Source of the DNA: Streptomyces sp. SAI-127
Lineage (GTDB): Bacteria > Actinomycetota > Actinomycetes > Streptomycetales > Streptomycetaceae
Assembly: GCF_029894425.1 (NCBI RefSeq)
Contig: NZ_JARXYJ010000001.1
Coordinates: 1,302,001 to 1,366,000 of the forward strand
DNA: 64,000 bases
Direction of reading: 5' to 3'
The notes beneath the pieces were generated by a model, which had not been told where the DNA came from, did no database searches, and saw only the letters and a program-made list of their open reading frames with translations. A program made the translations under genes and the position numbers. Shown here piece after piece: positions 1-9,193 of this stretch (its first letter is position 1; each line of letters opens with the position of its first letter).

Positions 1-1397
1 GCCGAGGTGTTGTTGGTGTAGGCGACGTCGACGGTCTTGATCCCGGTGTTTCCGGCGACCACGCCGGTGAAGCTCGAGGTGCCTGTGTACACGCTGCTCG
101 CCGCCTCCGTGCCGCCGGTGACCGTGAGCATCACCGAGCCGCCCGCCGGGACAGTGGTGGTGTAACCCGTGCCGTACGCGCCGACGTCGGAGCGCGCCCA
201 CAGGTCACGGACGGTCGCGTTGGCGTTGGTCAGACCGAGGTCGGACCAGCGGACGGTGATGTTCTGGGCGGCGGAGGTGCGGTTGAGGAGGACGACGGCA
301 CGGTTTCCGGTGCCGGACAGGACCTTGCCGTAGACCTGAAGCCCCGTGGTGTCCTCGGCGACCTTGACGCCCTGGAGGCCGCGCGGGTCCTGGTCGACGC
401 CGATGACCTCGGGGTTCTTGAGGATGTTCGCTGTCTCGGTGGTCATGGTGGCCAGGTTGTTGCCGGCCAGGAGCGGGGCTCCGGAGATGGCCCACAGGTT
501 CATGTGGGTGCGGTTCTGTGCGGCGCTGAAACCGTCCATGCCGACCATCAGCATGTCCGGGTCGTTGTAGTAGCCAGTGTGCTGGGCCGTGGGGTGGAGG
601 TTCCGGTCGAAGTTGGTCAGCAGGTTCGTCATCGACGGCTTGTTGCCGTAGAGGATGATGTCGTCGTTGGTCCGCCACATCGCGCCCTGCCCCGGGGCCC
701 AGTTCCAGGGGTTCTGCCTGCCCCAGTTGCACAGTGAGAGGGTCATCGGACGGCCCGTAGTGGCGGTGGCCCTGGCGATCGCGTCGCTGATCGACTGGTA
801 CGTCGTCTTCGCGTCGAGTCCCTCCGCGTCACCGCCGCACCAGTCGACCTTCACGAAGTCGAAGCCCCACTGGGAGAACTGCAGCATGTCCTGGTCGTAG
901 TGGCCCTCGCTGCCGGAGCCGGGGGCGGCCGGGCGGCCCGTCGGGTAGTAGTAGCCGCAGCCGTCCTTGCCCGCGTCGGTGTAGATGCCGGCCTTGAGGC
1001 CCTTGCCGTGGATGTAGTCGGCGATGGCCTTCATGCCGCCGGGCCACTCGGACTCGTCGACGGTGATGTTCCCGGCGCTGTCGCGAGTGCCCTGCCACCA
1101 GCCCTCGTCGATGTTGATGTACCTGTATCCCGCCGCGGGGAGACCGGACGCGACGAACGCGTCGACCTGCGCCTTGATCACGGTGTAGTCGATCTTCGCG
1201 GCGAAGCTGTTCCAGGACGCCCAGCCCATCGGCGCCGAGGGGACCGCTGTCTGCCGGGTGGTCGCGGCCTGCGCGGGGGCCGGCTGGGCGAAGAGCAGCG
1301 CGGCGGTGGCGGTCAGGGCGAGGACGAGGGCACGGACGGCGGCGGCTCTGCAACGTCCTGCGAGACCTCTGGGGGTCGTTCGCGGTGGGGGATACAT
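1..1397 (-). CDS. Secreted alpha-galactosidase, GH27 (3' end off window)
   Basis: Hydrolyses terminal alpha-galactosides outside the cell. Translation from the ATG at 1397 gives a Tat/Sec-like signal (basic start, hydrophobic stretch ending near AQPAPAQA), then the GH27 barrel opening APMGWASWNSF. The nucleophile Asp lies in KVDWCGG and the acid/base Asp in YNDPDMLMVG. A beta-sandwich follows (VVLLNRTSAAQNITVRW), then the beginning of a further galactose-binding-like module that runs off the left edge. AGAAGGAG about 5 nt upstream supports this start. The gene is at least 465 codons and is monocistronic, with its own promoter at 1478-1506. The family is clear; substrate preference (galactomannan, melibiose and so on) is not. 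Confidence 0.93.
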   Translation of the reverse strand, partial: MYPPPRTTPRGLAGRCRAAAVRALVLALTATAALLFAQPAPAQAATTRQTAVPSAPMGWASWNSFAAKIDYTVIKAQVDAFVASGLPAAGYRYINIDEGWWQGTRDSAGNITVDESEWPGGMKAIADYIHGKGLKAGIYTDAGKDGCGYYYPTGRPAAPGSGSEGHYDQDMLQFSQWGFDFVKVDWCGGDAEGLDAKTTYQSISDAIARATATTGRPMTLSLCNWGRQNPWNWAPGQGAMWRTNDDIILYGNKPSMTNLLTNFDRNLHPTAQHTGYYNDPDMLMVGMDGFSAAQNRTHMNLWAISGAPLLAGNNLATMTTETANILKNPEVIGVDQDPRGLQGVKVAEDTTGLQVYGKVLSGTGNRAVVLLNRTSAAQNITVRWSDLGLTNANATVRDLWARSDVGAYGTGYTTTVPAGGSVMLTVTGGTEAASSVYTGTSSFTGVVAGNTGIKTVDVAYTNNTS

Positions 1398-1477
1398 GCG
1401 GCTCCTTCTGGCGGGGGGGGCACCGTGGGGATCGAAATACCGAACAAGGATCGGCGATTCGAACACCGTGCGCGCCG

Positions 1478-1506
1478 AAGTTAGAGTCCCGAGAGGGTGA
1501 AGTCAA
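1478..1506 (-). promoter_or_regulatory. Promoter of the GH27 gene
   Basis: Read on the minus strand, TTGACT (1506-1501) and TAACTT (1483-1478) are separated by exactly 17 nt, a near-consensus housekeeping promoter about 80 nt upstream of the start codon. Confidence 0.6.
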
Positions 1507-1586
1507 CGGCTGTGACAGGGGTGAACTGGCCTGTGTACACGGGTCGTTCGCGCGGGACGGCGGGCGCCGGCGCCATACTGTCCGTC

Positions 1587-2831
1587 GTGCGGGTAGCGAT
1601 CATGACAGCGGGTTCCCGGGGCGATGTGGCCCCGTTCACCGGTCTGGGCCACGGTCTGGCGCGGGCCGGACACGAGGTCACCCTGGTCACCCACGGCCGC
1701 TTCGAACCGCTGGCGGCGCGGGCCGGCATCGGCTTCCACGCGCTGCCGGTCGATCCCCGTGCGGAGCTGGAGTCCTCGCGCGGGCGGGCCCTGCACCGCA
1801 GTACGACCGGTGTGGGCAAGCTGGCGCGGGTGGTCGCGATGGCGCGGGCGCTGGCTGTGGAGATGGCCGATGACCTGGTGGCCGCCGCCCGGGCGAGCGA
1901 CGTGCTCCTGCTCTCCGGATCGGTGGCCCCGCTGGGCCACGCCATCGCCGAGGGCCTGAGACTGCCCAGCCTGGGTCTCAACCTCCAGCCCCTCGCGGCC
2001 ACCCGGGAGTTCGCACCACCCATGTTGGGCACCGGCTCCTGGGGCGCCCTCGGCAACCGGATCGCCGGGGTGGGCCTGAACCTGGCCGTGGAACAGGTCT
2101 TCGCCGCGGCCCTCCCACCGGTCCGGGCCCGTCTGGGCCTGCCTCCGACGCGCACGGCCGCGGCCCTCCGCGCCCGCGAACGGCAGGGCTGGCCGGTGCT
2201 GCACGGATTCAGCCCGCGCGTGGTCGCCCGGCCTCGCGACTGGCGGTCCGGGCTCGACGTGGCGGGCTACTGGTGGCCGTACGACGGCGACGCACCGCTC
2301 CCCGACGACCTACGGGAGTTCATCGAGGCCGGCCCGCCCCCGGTCTTCGTGGGCCTGGGCAGTGCGACCGTGCCCGACCCCGCCCGGGCCGGCACCGAGA
2401 TCGTGCGCGCCCTGCGCCGGGCCGGGCTGCGCGGTGTGATCCAGCGCGGCTGGGCGGGCCTGACCGCGACCGGCGACGACATGCTGACCATCGACGAGGT
2501 GCCGCACTCCGCGCTCTTCCCCCGCATGGCAGCGGTGGTCCACCACGCGGGCGCGGGCACGACGGCGGCCGGCCTGCGCGCCGGGGTACCGGCGATCCCG
2601 GTGCCGATCCAGTTCGACGAGAGCTTCTGGGCGGCCAGGCTGGTCGCGCTGGGCGTGGCCCCGGGTGCCCTGCCGTTGCGGCGTCTGACCGCCGATTCGC
2701 TGGGGGCGGCGCTCATCCGGGCGACGCGGGACACCGGATGTCGGGAGCGCGCACGGACGGTGGGCGTACACATCCGGGCGGAGGACGGCATGGCCCCCGT
2801 GGTGGCAGCGGTGAACCGACTGGCAACCTGA
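1587..2831 (+). CDS. GT1-family glycosyltransferase (MGT/GT28-like)
   Basis: GT-B fold enzyme that transfers a sugar from an NDP-sugar (usually UDP-sugar) to a small lipophilic acceptor. The N-terminus VRVAIMTAGSRGDVAPF is the standard GT28/MGT opening. The C-terminal half has GLGSATVPDPARAG and the donor-binding region with VHHAGAGTTAAGLRAGVPAIPVP, matching the HHGGAGT signature of macrolide and sterol glycosyltransferases. 414 aa, normal length. I prefer GTG 1587: CATACT at 1573-1578 looks like a -10 box and there is no Shine-Dalgarno, so the mRNA is probably leaderless. It stands alone, convergent with the TetR gene, so the acceptor cannot be guessed. Confidence 0.88.
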   Translation: MRVAIMTAGSRGDVAPFTGLGHGLARAGHEVTLVTHGRFEPLAARAGIGFHALPVDPRAELESSRGRALHRSTTGVGKLARVVAMARALAVEMADDLVAAARASDVLLLSGSVAPLGHAIAEGLRLPSLGLNLQPLAATREFAPPMLGTGSWGALGNRIAGVGLNLAVEQVFAAALPPVRARLGLPPTRTAAALRARERQGWPVLHGFSPRVVARPRDWRSGLDVAGYWWPYDGDAPLPDDLREFIEAGPPPVFVGLGSATVPDPARAGTEIVRALRRAGLRGVIQRGWAGLTATGDDMLTIDEVPHSALFPRMAAVVHHAGAGTTAAGLRAGVPAIPVPIQFDESFWAARLVALGVAPGALPLRRLTADSLGAALIRATRDTGCRERARTVGVHIRAEDGMAPVVAAVNRLAT

Positions 2832-2882
2832 CGACAGCGCGTCTGCGTCGGCGCGGGGTCGTGGTGACATGCGGCTCGGTTC

Positions 2883-3545
2883 TCACCTTCGAGCGGACTC
2901 CCACCCAGGCGGCTGCAGAATCCCCAGCAACTGCCGTACCAGTTCCTCCACGACCTCGTCCAGGGTCGCGTCCACCCACCCCGCGCTCCAGTCGTGCAGC
3001 AGTCCGTTCACACTGCCGATGAACCCGGTCGCCGCGAGCCGATAGTCCCGCAGCGCCGCCTCTCCCCTGACCACGGCCCGGTTCGCCTCGGCGCACACCA
3101 GATCGACCCAGTGCGCCCGGCGGGCCAGCCGCTGCTCCTCCAGCCGGGTGCTGACGCCGATGATCTCTACGAACGTGATCCGCACTCGCCGTGGATCGGA
3201 GGTGACGTTCGCCGCGTAGGCGCGGAAGATCGCGGCCGCGCGCTCCGCGAGCGGCAGACGGTCCGCGTCGGCCACCGCGGCCAGCACGGCTACCGTCGCC
3301 CAGTCGTTGACCTCGAGGTGCAGCGCGGCCAGGACGTCCTCGAGGGTGCGGAACTCCTCGTAGAACTGGCGGGTGGAAAGGCCCGCGGCCTCACTGAGGG
3401 CCGCGACGGTCGTGGCGCGGTAGCCGGGGGTGTCCCCGAAGAGCTGGAGTGCCGCGTCCAGGAAGCGGCGGCGCCGCTCGGCCTGCCGCTCCTCGGCCGT
3501 CTTGCCGCCGTAGCGACCGGTCGGGGCCCTGAGCCTGCCCGTCAC
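2883..3545 (-). CDS. TetR-family transcriptional regulator
   Basis: 220 aa from GTG 3545, which is preceded by GGGAGGT. The N-terminal helix-turn-helix is typical (FLDAALQLFGDTPGYRATTVAALSEAAGLSTRQFYEEF); the C-terminal ligand domain is divergent, as usual. It is divergent from the secreted beta-propeller gene at 3730, with a 16-bp palindrome in the shared intergenic region. It therefore likely represses itself, its neighbour, or both. The inducer is unknown. Confidence 0.85.
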   Translation of the reverse strand: MTGRLRAPTGRYGGKTAEERQAERRRRFLDAALQLFGDTPGYRATTVAALSEAAGLSTRQFYEEFRTLEDVLAALHLEVNDWATVAVLAAVADADRLPLAERAAAIFRAYAANVTSDPRRVRITFVEIIGVSTRLEEQRLARRAHWVDLVCAEANRAVVRGEAALRDYRLAATGFIGSVNGLLHDWSAGWVDATLDEVVEELVRQLLGILQPPGWESARR

Positions 3546-3635
3546 CGCACCTCCCACCCGGGCCGGAGCGTCCGGCCTCCCGTATGAGCACCAATTTTGT
3601 CGTGTACGCAGTCTTGTGGAGAAGGGCCACCCTTC

Positions 3636-3651
3636 CTTACTTTGCAGTAAG
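3636..3651. promoter_or_regulatory. Candidate TetR operator
   Basis: CTTACT and AGTAAG are perfect 6-bp inverted arms separated by TTGC. The site lies between the divergent TetR gene and the beta-propeller gene, about 80 nt before the latter's start. Assignment to this TetR rests on position only. Confidence 0.5.
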
Positions 3652-3729
3652 TTCAATCTGAAAGCACGCGTCTTCAGTTTTGCCACCTTGGCATGCCCCC
3701 GTCATGAGCCGCCCAGAGGGAGACCCGTC

Positions 3730-4974
3730 ATGCCTGTTCCGAGAACCAGACACCTGTGGGCCATGGCCGCCGCCGTCGTCCTGACCGTCACCGCCCCCGC
3801 GACCAGCGCCTCCGCCGCGGACGCCGCCGCCCTGCGCGAGGTGCTGTTCGTGGCCAACAACTGGGACGGCACGGCCGACGTCATCAAGTCCTCCGGCGAC
3901 CTGGCGAAGATCGGCCGGATCAACGTCATCCCCGACAAGGACGCCCGGATGGCGGCGATCAACGCCGATCCGATCAAGTGGATCTACTTCATGGCGATCC
4001 GCAACAGCGTCGGCGAAGGCCACGACCAGTTCGCCGACGACATGTACTCCACGCCGGACGGCAAGTCGGTGGTCGTCTCGCGGCCGAGCTTCGCGGACGT
4101 GGTGTCGATCGACGTGGCCACCGGGAGCATCAACTGGCGCTTCCCGGTGTCGGGTTACCGCGCGGACCACATGGCGGTCTCCCCCGACGGCACCCGGGTC
4201 GCGGTGTCGGCCTCCACCGCGAACACCGTGCACGTGCTGAACATCAGCACGGGCAAGCAACTCGGCTCCTTCGCCACCGGCGACAAGCCGCACGAGAACA
4301 TCTTCACCAAGGACGGCAAGTACATCTGGAACATGGCGATCGGTGACGTGAACACCGACTCCGACGCGCCCTGGCTGGACTGGACGAAGGGCGACCGGCA
4401 CATCACCGTGGTCGACGCGACCACCTACAAGCAGGTCAAGACCATCGACATGCGGGACAAGCTGAACGCGATCGGCCTCACGGACTACTCCGACGCCGTC
4501 CGGCCCGCAGTGTTCTCGCCGGACGAGTCCAAGCTGTACTTCCAGGTGTCGTTCTTCAACGGCTTCTTCGAGTACGACGTCGCCACCGACAAGATCACCC
4601 GGACGAAGACCCTGCCGAAGAACCCCGCGACCAGCGACGACCGCACCACCATGGTCAACGACTCGCGCCACCACGGCATCTCGATGAGCCCGGACGGCAG
4701 CAAGCTGTGCGTGGCGGGCACGATGGACGACTACGCGACCGTCGTGAACCGCACCACCCTCCAGGAGGGCCCGCTCGTCCCCGTCTCGAAGCCCTACTGG
4801 GCCACCGTCAGCGGTGACGGCAAGAGCTGTGTCGTCTCGGAGAGCGGTGCCGACCAGGTCACCGCGATCGACTTCGCGACCGGGCAGAAGACGGTGTCCG
4901 TGCCGGTGGGCGACCATCCGCAGCGGGTGCGGCTCGGTCATGTGGCCGCCGACTGGACGAGCCCCTCCTCATAG
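3730..4974 (+). CDS. Secreted YVTN-type beta-propeller protein
   Basis: 414 aa from ATG 3730, after AGAGGGAG. A signal peptide (MPVPRTRHLWAMAAAVVLTV, ending near ATSASAADA) precedes repeated propeller blades. Recognisable blades carry 'SPDGTRVAVSASTANTVHVL', 'FSPDESKLYFQVS', 'MSPDGSKLCVAGTMDDYATV' and 'VSGDGKSCVVSESGADQVTA', the YVTN/lactonase-like pattern. Members are extracellular binding or scaffold proteins; no catalytic function can be assigned. It is followed by a perfect 14-bp stem terminator and is divergent from a TetR gene that may control it. Confidence 0.8.
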   Translation: MPVPRTRHLWAMAAAVVLTVTAPATSASAADAAALREVLFVANNWDGTADVIKSSGDLAKIGRINVIPDKDARMAAINADPIKWIYFMAIRNSVGEGHDQFADDMYSTPDGKSVVVSRPSFADVVSIDVATGSINWRFPVSGYRADHMAVSPDGTRVAVSASTANTVHVLNISTGKQLGSFATGDKPHENIFTKDGKYIWNMAIGDVNTDSDAPWLDWTKGDRHITVVDATTYKQVKTIDMRDKLNAIGLTDYSDAVRPAVFSPDESKLYFQVSFFNGFFEYDVATDKITRTKTLPKNPATSDDRTTMVNDSRHHGISMSPDGSKLCVAGTMDDYATVVNRTTLQEGPLVPVSKPYWATVSGDGKSCVVSESGADQVTAIDFATGQKTVSVPVGDHPQRVRLGHVAADWTSPSS

Positions 4975-5009
4975 CCCCGACACGACCCGCGCGGTCCTGG
5001 CGGATGATG

Positions 5010-5047
5010 CAGCCGGCCCGGCCTCCTCCTGGGGGCCGGGCCGGCTG
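5010..5047. terminator. Bidirectional terminator hairpin
   Basis: Perfect 14-bp GC stem (5010-5023 with 5034-5047) and a 10-nt loop, between the convergent beta-propeller and GH5 genes. Confidence 0.75.
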
Positions 5048-5063
5048 TCCGAGGTGAGCCGGG

Positions 5064-6917
5064 TCAGCCGAACTTCTGCGCCACCCAGGTCGCGAGCTCC
5101 GACCTGGCCGCGCTCAGCAGTGACGCGGAGGGCGCGGTCGTCCGGTTCGTCACCAGCGCGTAGTGCAGGACACCGGAGTCCGAGTCGGTGAGCAGCAGCC
5201 GTCGGCTCCCCGTGCCGCCCGGCTCGGGGGCCGCCCCGACCGGGGTCGACGAGCTGTACGCCGGAGGGCCGTGGACCGTGCCCAGGTCGGAGACCACCGT
5301 GGTCGCCGAGTTCGGGAAGGACGCGGGCAGGTGGAGTTCGGTGGGGGCGGAGCCGCTTCCCGAGCGCCACACCAGCACCGAGTACTGGCCGGATCCGACC
5401 AGCGACGACACGTTCGGCAGGCTGCTCGGCACCGGGTTCCAGGTCAGGGTCGTGGAGCCGTCGCGTGAGCGGTCCTCGTAGGTGAAGGCGAGGGTCGTCC
5501 CCGCGGTGGCGCTCGGGTAGATCCGGTCGAGGAGCCGTGCGTCCTGACGGAGCACCGCCGTGCCCGAGTCGTCGAGCTTCACGGCCGACAGGTCCTCGTC
5601 GTTCCAGGCGTCGCCCGAGGTGAGCACCTTGTCGGGGTTGTCGTTCATCAACTCGTGGTGGCGGCCGTTGTAGATGTCCCACTGCCATTGGGTGCCGGAG
5701 AGGACCGGCCCCGAACCGGCGGGCGCGGACCACCAGTTGGCGCCCTTCACCCGGGAGTCGAGGGCCTGGTACATGGCCTTGAGGACGGTCGGTGCCTTGC
5801 CGGCCGTCGAGCCGTTCAGCGGGTGCCCGAACTCGCTGACCACGGCCGTCGTCCCGGCGGCCGCCGCACGGTCGCGTACCGTGCCGAAGTCGGTGACGTA
5901 CTGGCCGTCGGAGGCGTTGCCCCACATCAGGATGCCGGAGATGGCCTTCTGGTCGTAGAAGTGGGTGTTGAAGACATACCGGGAGCCGAGCGTGCCCGCG
6001 TCCAGAAGGCCGCCCTCCTCCTTGCTGACGTTGCCGTTCCAGAAGAGGTTCGGCTCGACCATGGCGGGCTTGTCCGTCCAGCCCGCCGCGTCCATCCGGG
6101 CCCGGAACTTCACGTAGAAGGGCCAGAGCAGGTCGCGTTCCCAGGTGCGGCTGTTCTGGCCGGAGTCGTAGGTGCCGGCGTAGGGCTCGTTGTACGGGTC
6201 GAAGCCGACCACGCCGGCGAACTCCTCGGCGGCCAGGTTCGCCTTGAGGTACGCCATGGTCTTCTGGGCGGTGGCCAGGAAGGAGTCCTGAAGGCCGTAC
6301 TTGTTGTGCCAGAAGTCGTACTGGGCGGCCTTGACCGCGCCGTTCTGGGTGATGTTCTGGCCCCACAGCAGGCAGATGCCACAGGACTCGGCGGGATAGT
6401 TGCCGAGCGCCACGGCCCACGCGGGGGCGCCGTCGCCGGTGTACCAGCTGCCCGAGTTGAACAGCCAGCGGGAGTACAGGTCCTGGTGGAAGTCGGGGTA
6501 GACCCGGATGCCCGCGTCGAGGAACGCGCGCATCTGCGCGGTGGCGTTCGCCAGATACGTGGTGTCGACCTGGCCCTTCACCGGTTCCGCGTAGGCCCAG
6601 GACAGCAGGAAGCGGACGGAGTTGCCGCCGCCGAGGGCTCTCAGCGCGGTCGCCGACTTCTTGGCGTCGGCGACCGAGGCGAAGGGCAGGCCCTTGTTCT
6701 CGGCGAGCTTGGTCTCGCCGGAGACGTTGTAGCCACGCAGCACGACCTCACGGCCGTTGCCGTCGACGAACCGTCCGTTCTGGACGGTCAGGGGGGTGTC
6801 GTCGAAGGAGAGGGAACCGGTGAGGGCGTCGGCGGGGGCGGGTCGGACGCCCGCAACCGTCAGGAATCCACAGAGGACAACCAGAACAACGAGCAGACGT
6901 GCGCGTTTATTCGGCAT
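5064..6917 (-). CDS. Secreted GH5 glycosidase, endoglycoceramidase-like
   Basis: 617 aa from ATG 6917 with a signal peptide (MPNKRARLLVVLVVLCGFLT, to about PAPADA). The GH5 barrel starts at VVLRGYNVSGETK; DFHQDLYSRWLF is typical of the endoglycoceramidase/beta-1,6-type branch. The acid/base Glu is in GFDPYNEPYAG and the nucleophile Glu in AVVSEFGHPLNG. A C-terminal beta-sandwich follows (TTLTWNPVPSSLPNVSSL). An upstream in-frame ATG (6923) is equally possible. No ribosome site precedes either; TTGACG at 6953-6948 with a weak -10 at 6930-6925 would put the transcript start at about the ATG, so the mRNA is probably leaderless. Exact substrate unknown. Confidence 0.86.
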   Translation of the reverse strand: MPNKRARLLVVLVVLCGFLTVAGVRPAPADALTGSLSFDDTPLTVQNGRFVDGNGREVVLRGYNVSGETKLAENKGLPFASVADAKKSATALRALGGGNSVRFLLSWAYAEPVKGQVDTTYLANATAQMRAFLDAGIRVYPDFHQDLYSRWLFNSGSWYTGDGAPAWAVALGNYPAESCGICLLWGQNITQNGAVKAAQYDFWHNKYGLQDSFLATAQKTMAYLKANLAAEEFAGVVGFDPYNEPYAGTYDSGQNSRTWERDLLWPFYVKFRARMDAAGWTDKPAMVEPNLFWNGNVSKEEGGLLDAGTLGSRYVFNTHFYDQKAISGILMWGNASDGQYVTDFGTVRDRAAAAGTTAVVSEFGHPLNGSTAGKAPTVLKAMYQALDSRVKGANWWSAPAGSGPVLSGTQWQWDIYNGRHHELMNDNPDKVLTSGDAWNDEDLSAVKLDDSGTAVLRQDARLLDRIYPSATAGTTLAFTYEDRSRDGSTTLTWNPVPSSLPNVSSLVGSGQYSVLVWRSGSGSAPTELHLPASFPNSATTVVSDLGTVHGPPAYSSSTPVGAAPEPGGTGSRRLLLTDSDSGVLHYALVTNRTTAPSASLLSAARSELATWVAQKFG

Positions 6918-7000
6918 GTCCATTACAGTCCGACCATTTCGGTACAACGTCAACACCATCTGACTGATGAGTAAGTTTCACTTTCGTCGCATCTGACGCC

Positions 7001-8965
7001 TCACCCGCCGACTCGACGCGTCACGTTCAACAGATACTCCTTCCGGTTGAGGGGGTTGTGATCACTGCGTGGGCGACGCGGAACGGTTCCGTGGGAGACC
7101 GGCGCGTAGTGGTCGAAGCCGCTCTCCAACTCCCCCTCGCCACGGGCGAGTCCGGGCAGCCGCTGCTCCAGCGCGTGCACCCGGGCGGCCGGCACCGCAC
7201 CCTCCAGAACGCAGCGGTCGCCGCGCGTCTCGGTGGTCTGCGGTACGGCCCGCAGCGCGGCCAGCACCGGCAGCAGGGCCCCGAGGGTGTCGGCCGGGGC
7301 CTCGATGCGGAACCGGTGCATCGGTTCGTACACCTGGGTGCCCGCGCGGCGCAGCGCCTCGACGAGGACCAGCGGGGTCAGGCCCCGGAAGTCGGCTCCG
7401 GTGCTGGACATGCTCTTGTCGAAGCCCTGGTGGGCGTGGCTCTGCCGGGGCCAGTAGCCGGAGTGGGTCATGGTGACCGTGCAGTCGGTGACCTGCCAGC
7501 CCTCCAGCCCCTGGTGGAGGGTGTCGCGCACGGTGTCCTCGACGGCCTTGAAGAAGGCGTACGGCATGGCGCCGAGTTCCACCTCCAGCCGGAAGGCCAC
7601 GCCCGAGCCGACCGGTGCCGGGTCGACGCGCAGACCGACGGTGGCGAGGAAGGGGTTGGCGTCCTTCTTGATGAACTCGGCGGCCGCGCCCGACCCGGAC
7701 GGGCGCTCGATGCACAGGGGCGTGGTCTCGCGGAAGGTGACGTCGAGACCGAACTCCTCGGCGAGCGTGGCCTGGACGACCTCTTTCTGGACCTCGCCGT
7801 AGAGGGAGACGGAGGTCTCCTGGCGGACCTCGTCGTGGCGCAGGTCGATCAGCGGGTCCTGCTCGGCGAGCTGGGTGAGGGCGAGGTGGAGGGACCTGGC
7901 GTCGGTGTCCGGGCCCGGGACGACGACCGTCTCGAGGGAGGGCGGGGCGAAGAAGTGGCCGTGGGCCTTGCGGGGCTCGCCGAGGGCGTCCCCGATGCGG
8001 ATGTCGGCCAGGCCCCAGAGCTTGGCGATCCGGTTCGCCGGGACCGCCTCCCGACGGGTCTCGGTGCCTCCGTCGAACACGCTGATCGCGGTGATACGGC
8101 CCTCGGTGCGCGCCTCACCGAACGGCACCCGGTCGCGGATGCCGAGCGTGCCGGAGAACAGGCGCGCGTACGCGACCTTCTCCCCCGCCGGTCCCCGGTC
8201 GACCTTGAACACCGTGCCGGAGACGGGCCCGTCGGGGTCGCCGTCGGCGGCGGGCAGCAGCTCCTTGATGCCGGTGATCAGTTCGGGCACGCCCGCGCCG
8301 GTGACCGCCGAGCCGAAGTACACCGGGTGCACCAGGGCCTGCCGGGTCTGCGCGACCAGTGCCCGGCGCAGCAGATCCTCGCCGACCCGCCCCTCGACAC
8401 AGGCCGACAGCAGGTCGTCGTCATGGTCGGCGAGAACGTCGTAGGCACCGATCCCGGGGAGGAAGCGGGCGTCCCGCCCGCCGAGTCCGCCCACTGTCCC
8501 CATCGGCACGACCGCCGGGGTGAGCCGCTCGGCGATGGCCCGCAGGACACCGTCGTACCGGGCGCCCCTCCGGTCGATCTTGTTGACGAAGACGAGGGTC
8601 GGGATGCGCAGCCGCTGGAGGGTCCGCATCAGGACGCGGGTCTGCGCCTGAACGCCCTCGACGGCCGAGACGACGAGCACAGCGCCGTCGAGCACGCCGA
8701 GGACCCGTTCCACCTCGGCGATGAAGTCGGGGTGGCCGGGGGTGTCGATGAGGTTGACGGTCACGTCGTCGACCGCGAAGGAGACGACGGCGGACTTGAT
8801 GGTGATGCCGCGCCGGCGCTCGAGGGCCAGCGTGTCGGTCTGTGTGCTGCCGGCGTCGACGCTGCCGATCTCGTCGATGACTCCGACCGAGTGCAGGAGC
8901 CGCTCGGTCAGGCTGGTCTTACCGGCGTCGACGTGGGCGAGGATCCCGAGATTGAGCAGGTGCAC
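7001..8965 (-). CDS. Ribosomal-protection GTPase, TetM/OtrA type
   Basis: 654 aa from GTG 8965 (AAAGGA about 10 nt upstream). EF-G-like translational GTPase: G1 AHVDAGKTSLTE (res. 9-20), G2 region RRRGITIKSA, G3 DTPGHPDF, G4 NKID. The later domains match tetracycline ribosomal-protection proteins (HSGYWPRQSHAH, where TetM/OtrA domain IV loops reach the decoding site). Length is as in OtrA. Family members dislodge tetracycline from the ribosome; chromosomal actinobacterial copies may protect against other ligands. No tetracycline pathway is in the window, so resistance is an inference. Confidence 0.88.
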   Translation of the reverse strand: MHLLNLGILAHVDAGKTSLTERLLHSVGVIDEIGSVDAGSTQTDTLALERRRGITIKSAVVSFAVDDVTVNLIDTPGHPDFIAEVERVLGVLDGAVLVVSAVEGVQAQTRVLMRTLQRLRIPTLVFVNKIDRRGARYDGVLRAIAERLTPAVVPMGTVGGLGGRDARFLPGIGAYDVLADHDDDLLSACVEGRVGEDLLRRALVAQTRQALVHPVYFGSAVTGAGVPELITGIKELLPAADGDPDGPVSGTVFKVDRGPAGEKVAYARLFSGTLGIRDRVPFGEARTEGRITAISVFDGGTETRREAVPANRIAKLWGLADIRIGDALGEPRKAHGHFFAPPSLETVVVPGPDTDARSLHLALTQLAEQDPLIDLRHDEVRQETSVSLYGEVQKEVVQATLAEEFGLDVTFRETTPLCIERPSGSGAAAEFIKKDANPFLATVGLRVDPAPVGSGVAFRLEVELGAMPYAFFKAVEDTVRDTLHQGLEGWQVTDCTVTMTHSGYWPRQSHAHQGFDKSMSSTGADFRGLTPLVLVEALRRAGTQVYEPMHRFRIEAPADTLGALLPVLAALRAVPQTTETRGDRCVLEGAVPAARVHALEQRLPGLARGEGELESGFDHYAPVSHGTVPRRPRSDHNPLNRKEYLLNVTRRVGG

Positions 8966-9156
8966 GAAGCGTCATGTCCTTTGGGGAGAGGGAGATTCCT
9001 TCCGGGTCGGACATGGACGCAGTGCGCATGACGGCTCCTGGATCGTGCGACGGCAAAGACACGAGAAGTGCAGCAGGTGCGAACCCTCGGCGGCAACGGA
9101 TTAACGCTCAACCAGTTGCGTCCCGACCCTCGCCCCCTCCCCGGAGCGGTCCTAGA

Positions 9157-9170
9157 GTGACGCACATCAC
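9157..9170. promoter_or_regulatory. Crp/Fnr-like palindrome upstream of the cox-like operon
   Basis: GTGA and TCAC are separated by 6 nt (CGCACA), as in Crp-family sites. It overlaps a possible -10 (TAGAGT 9153-9158), 24 nt before the first start codon. It differs by one base from the Streptomyces Crp consensus as I recall it, so it is tentative. Confidence 0.35.
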
Positions 9171-9193
9171 GTTTGTGGTCCTGGGAGGGCACA

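Noticed and set aside
8966..9193. Leader-peptide attenuator for the ribosomal-protection gene
   Set aside because: No convincing short leader frame with paired alternative hairpins could be found on that strand.
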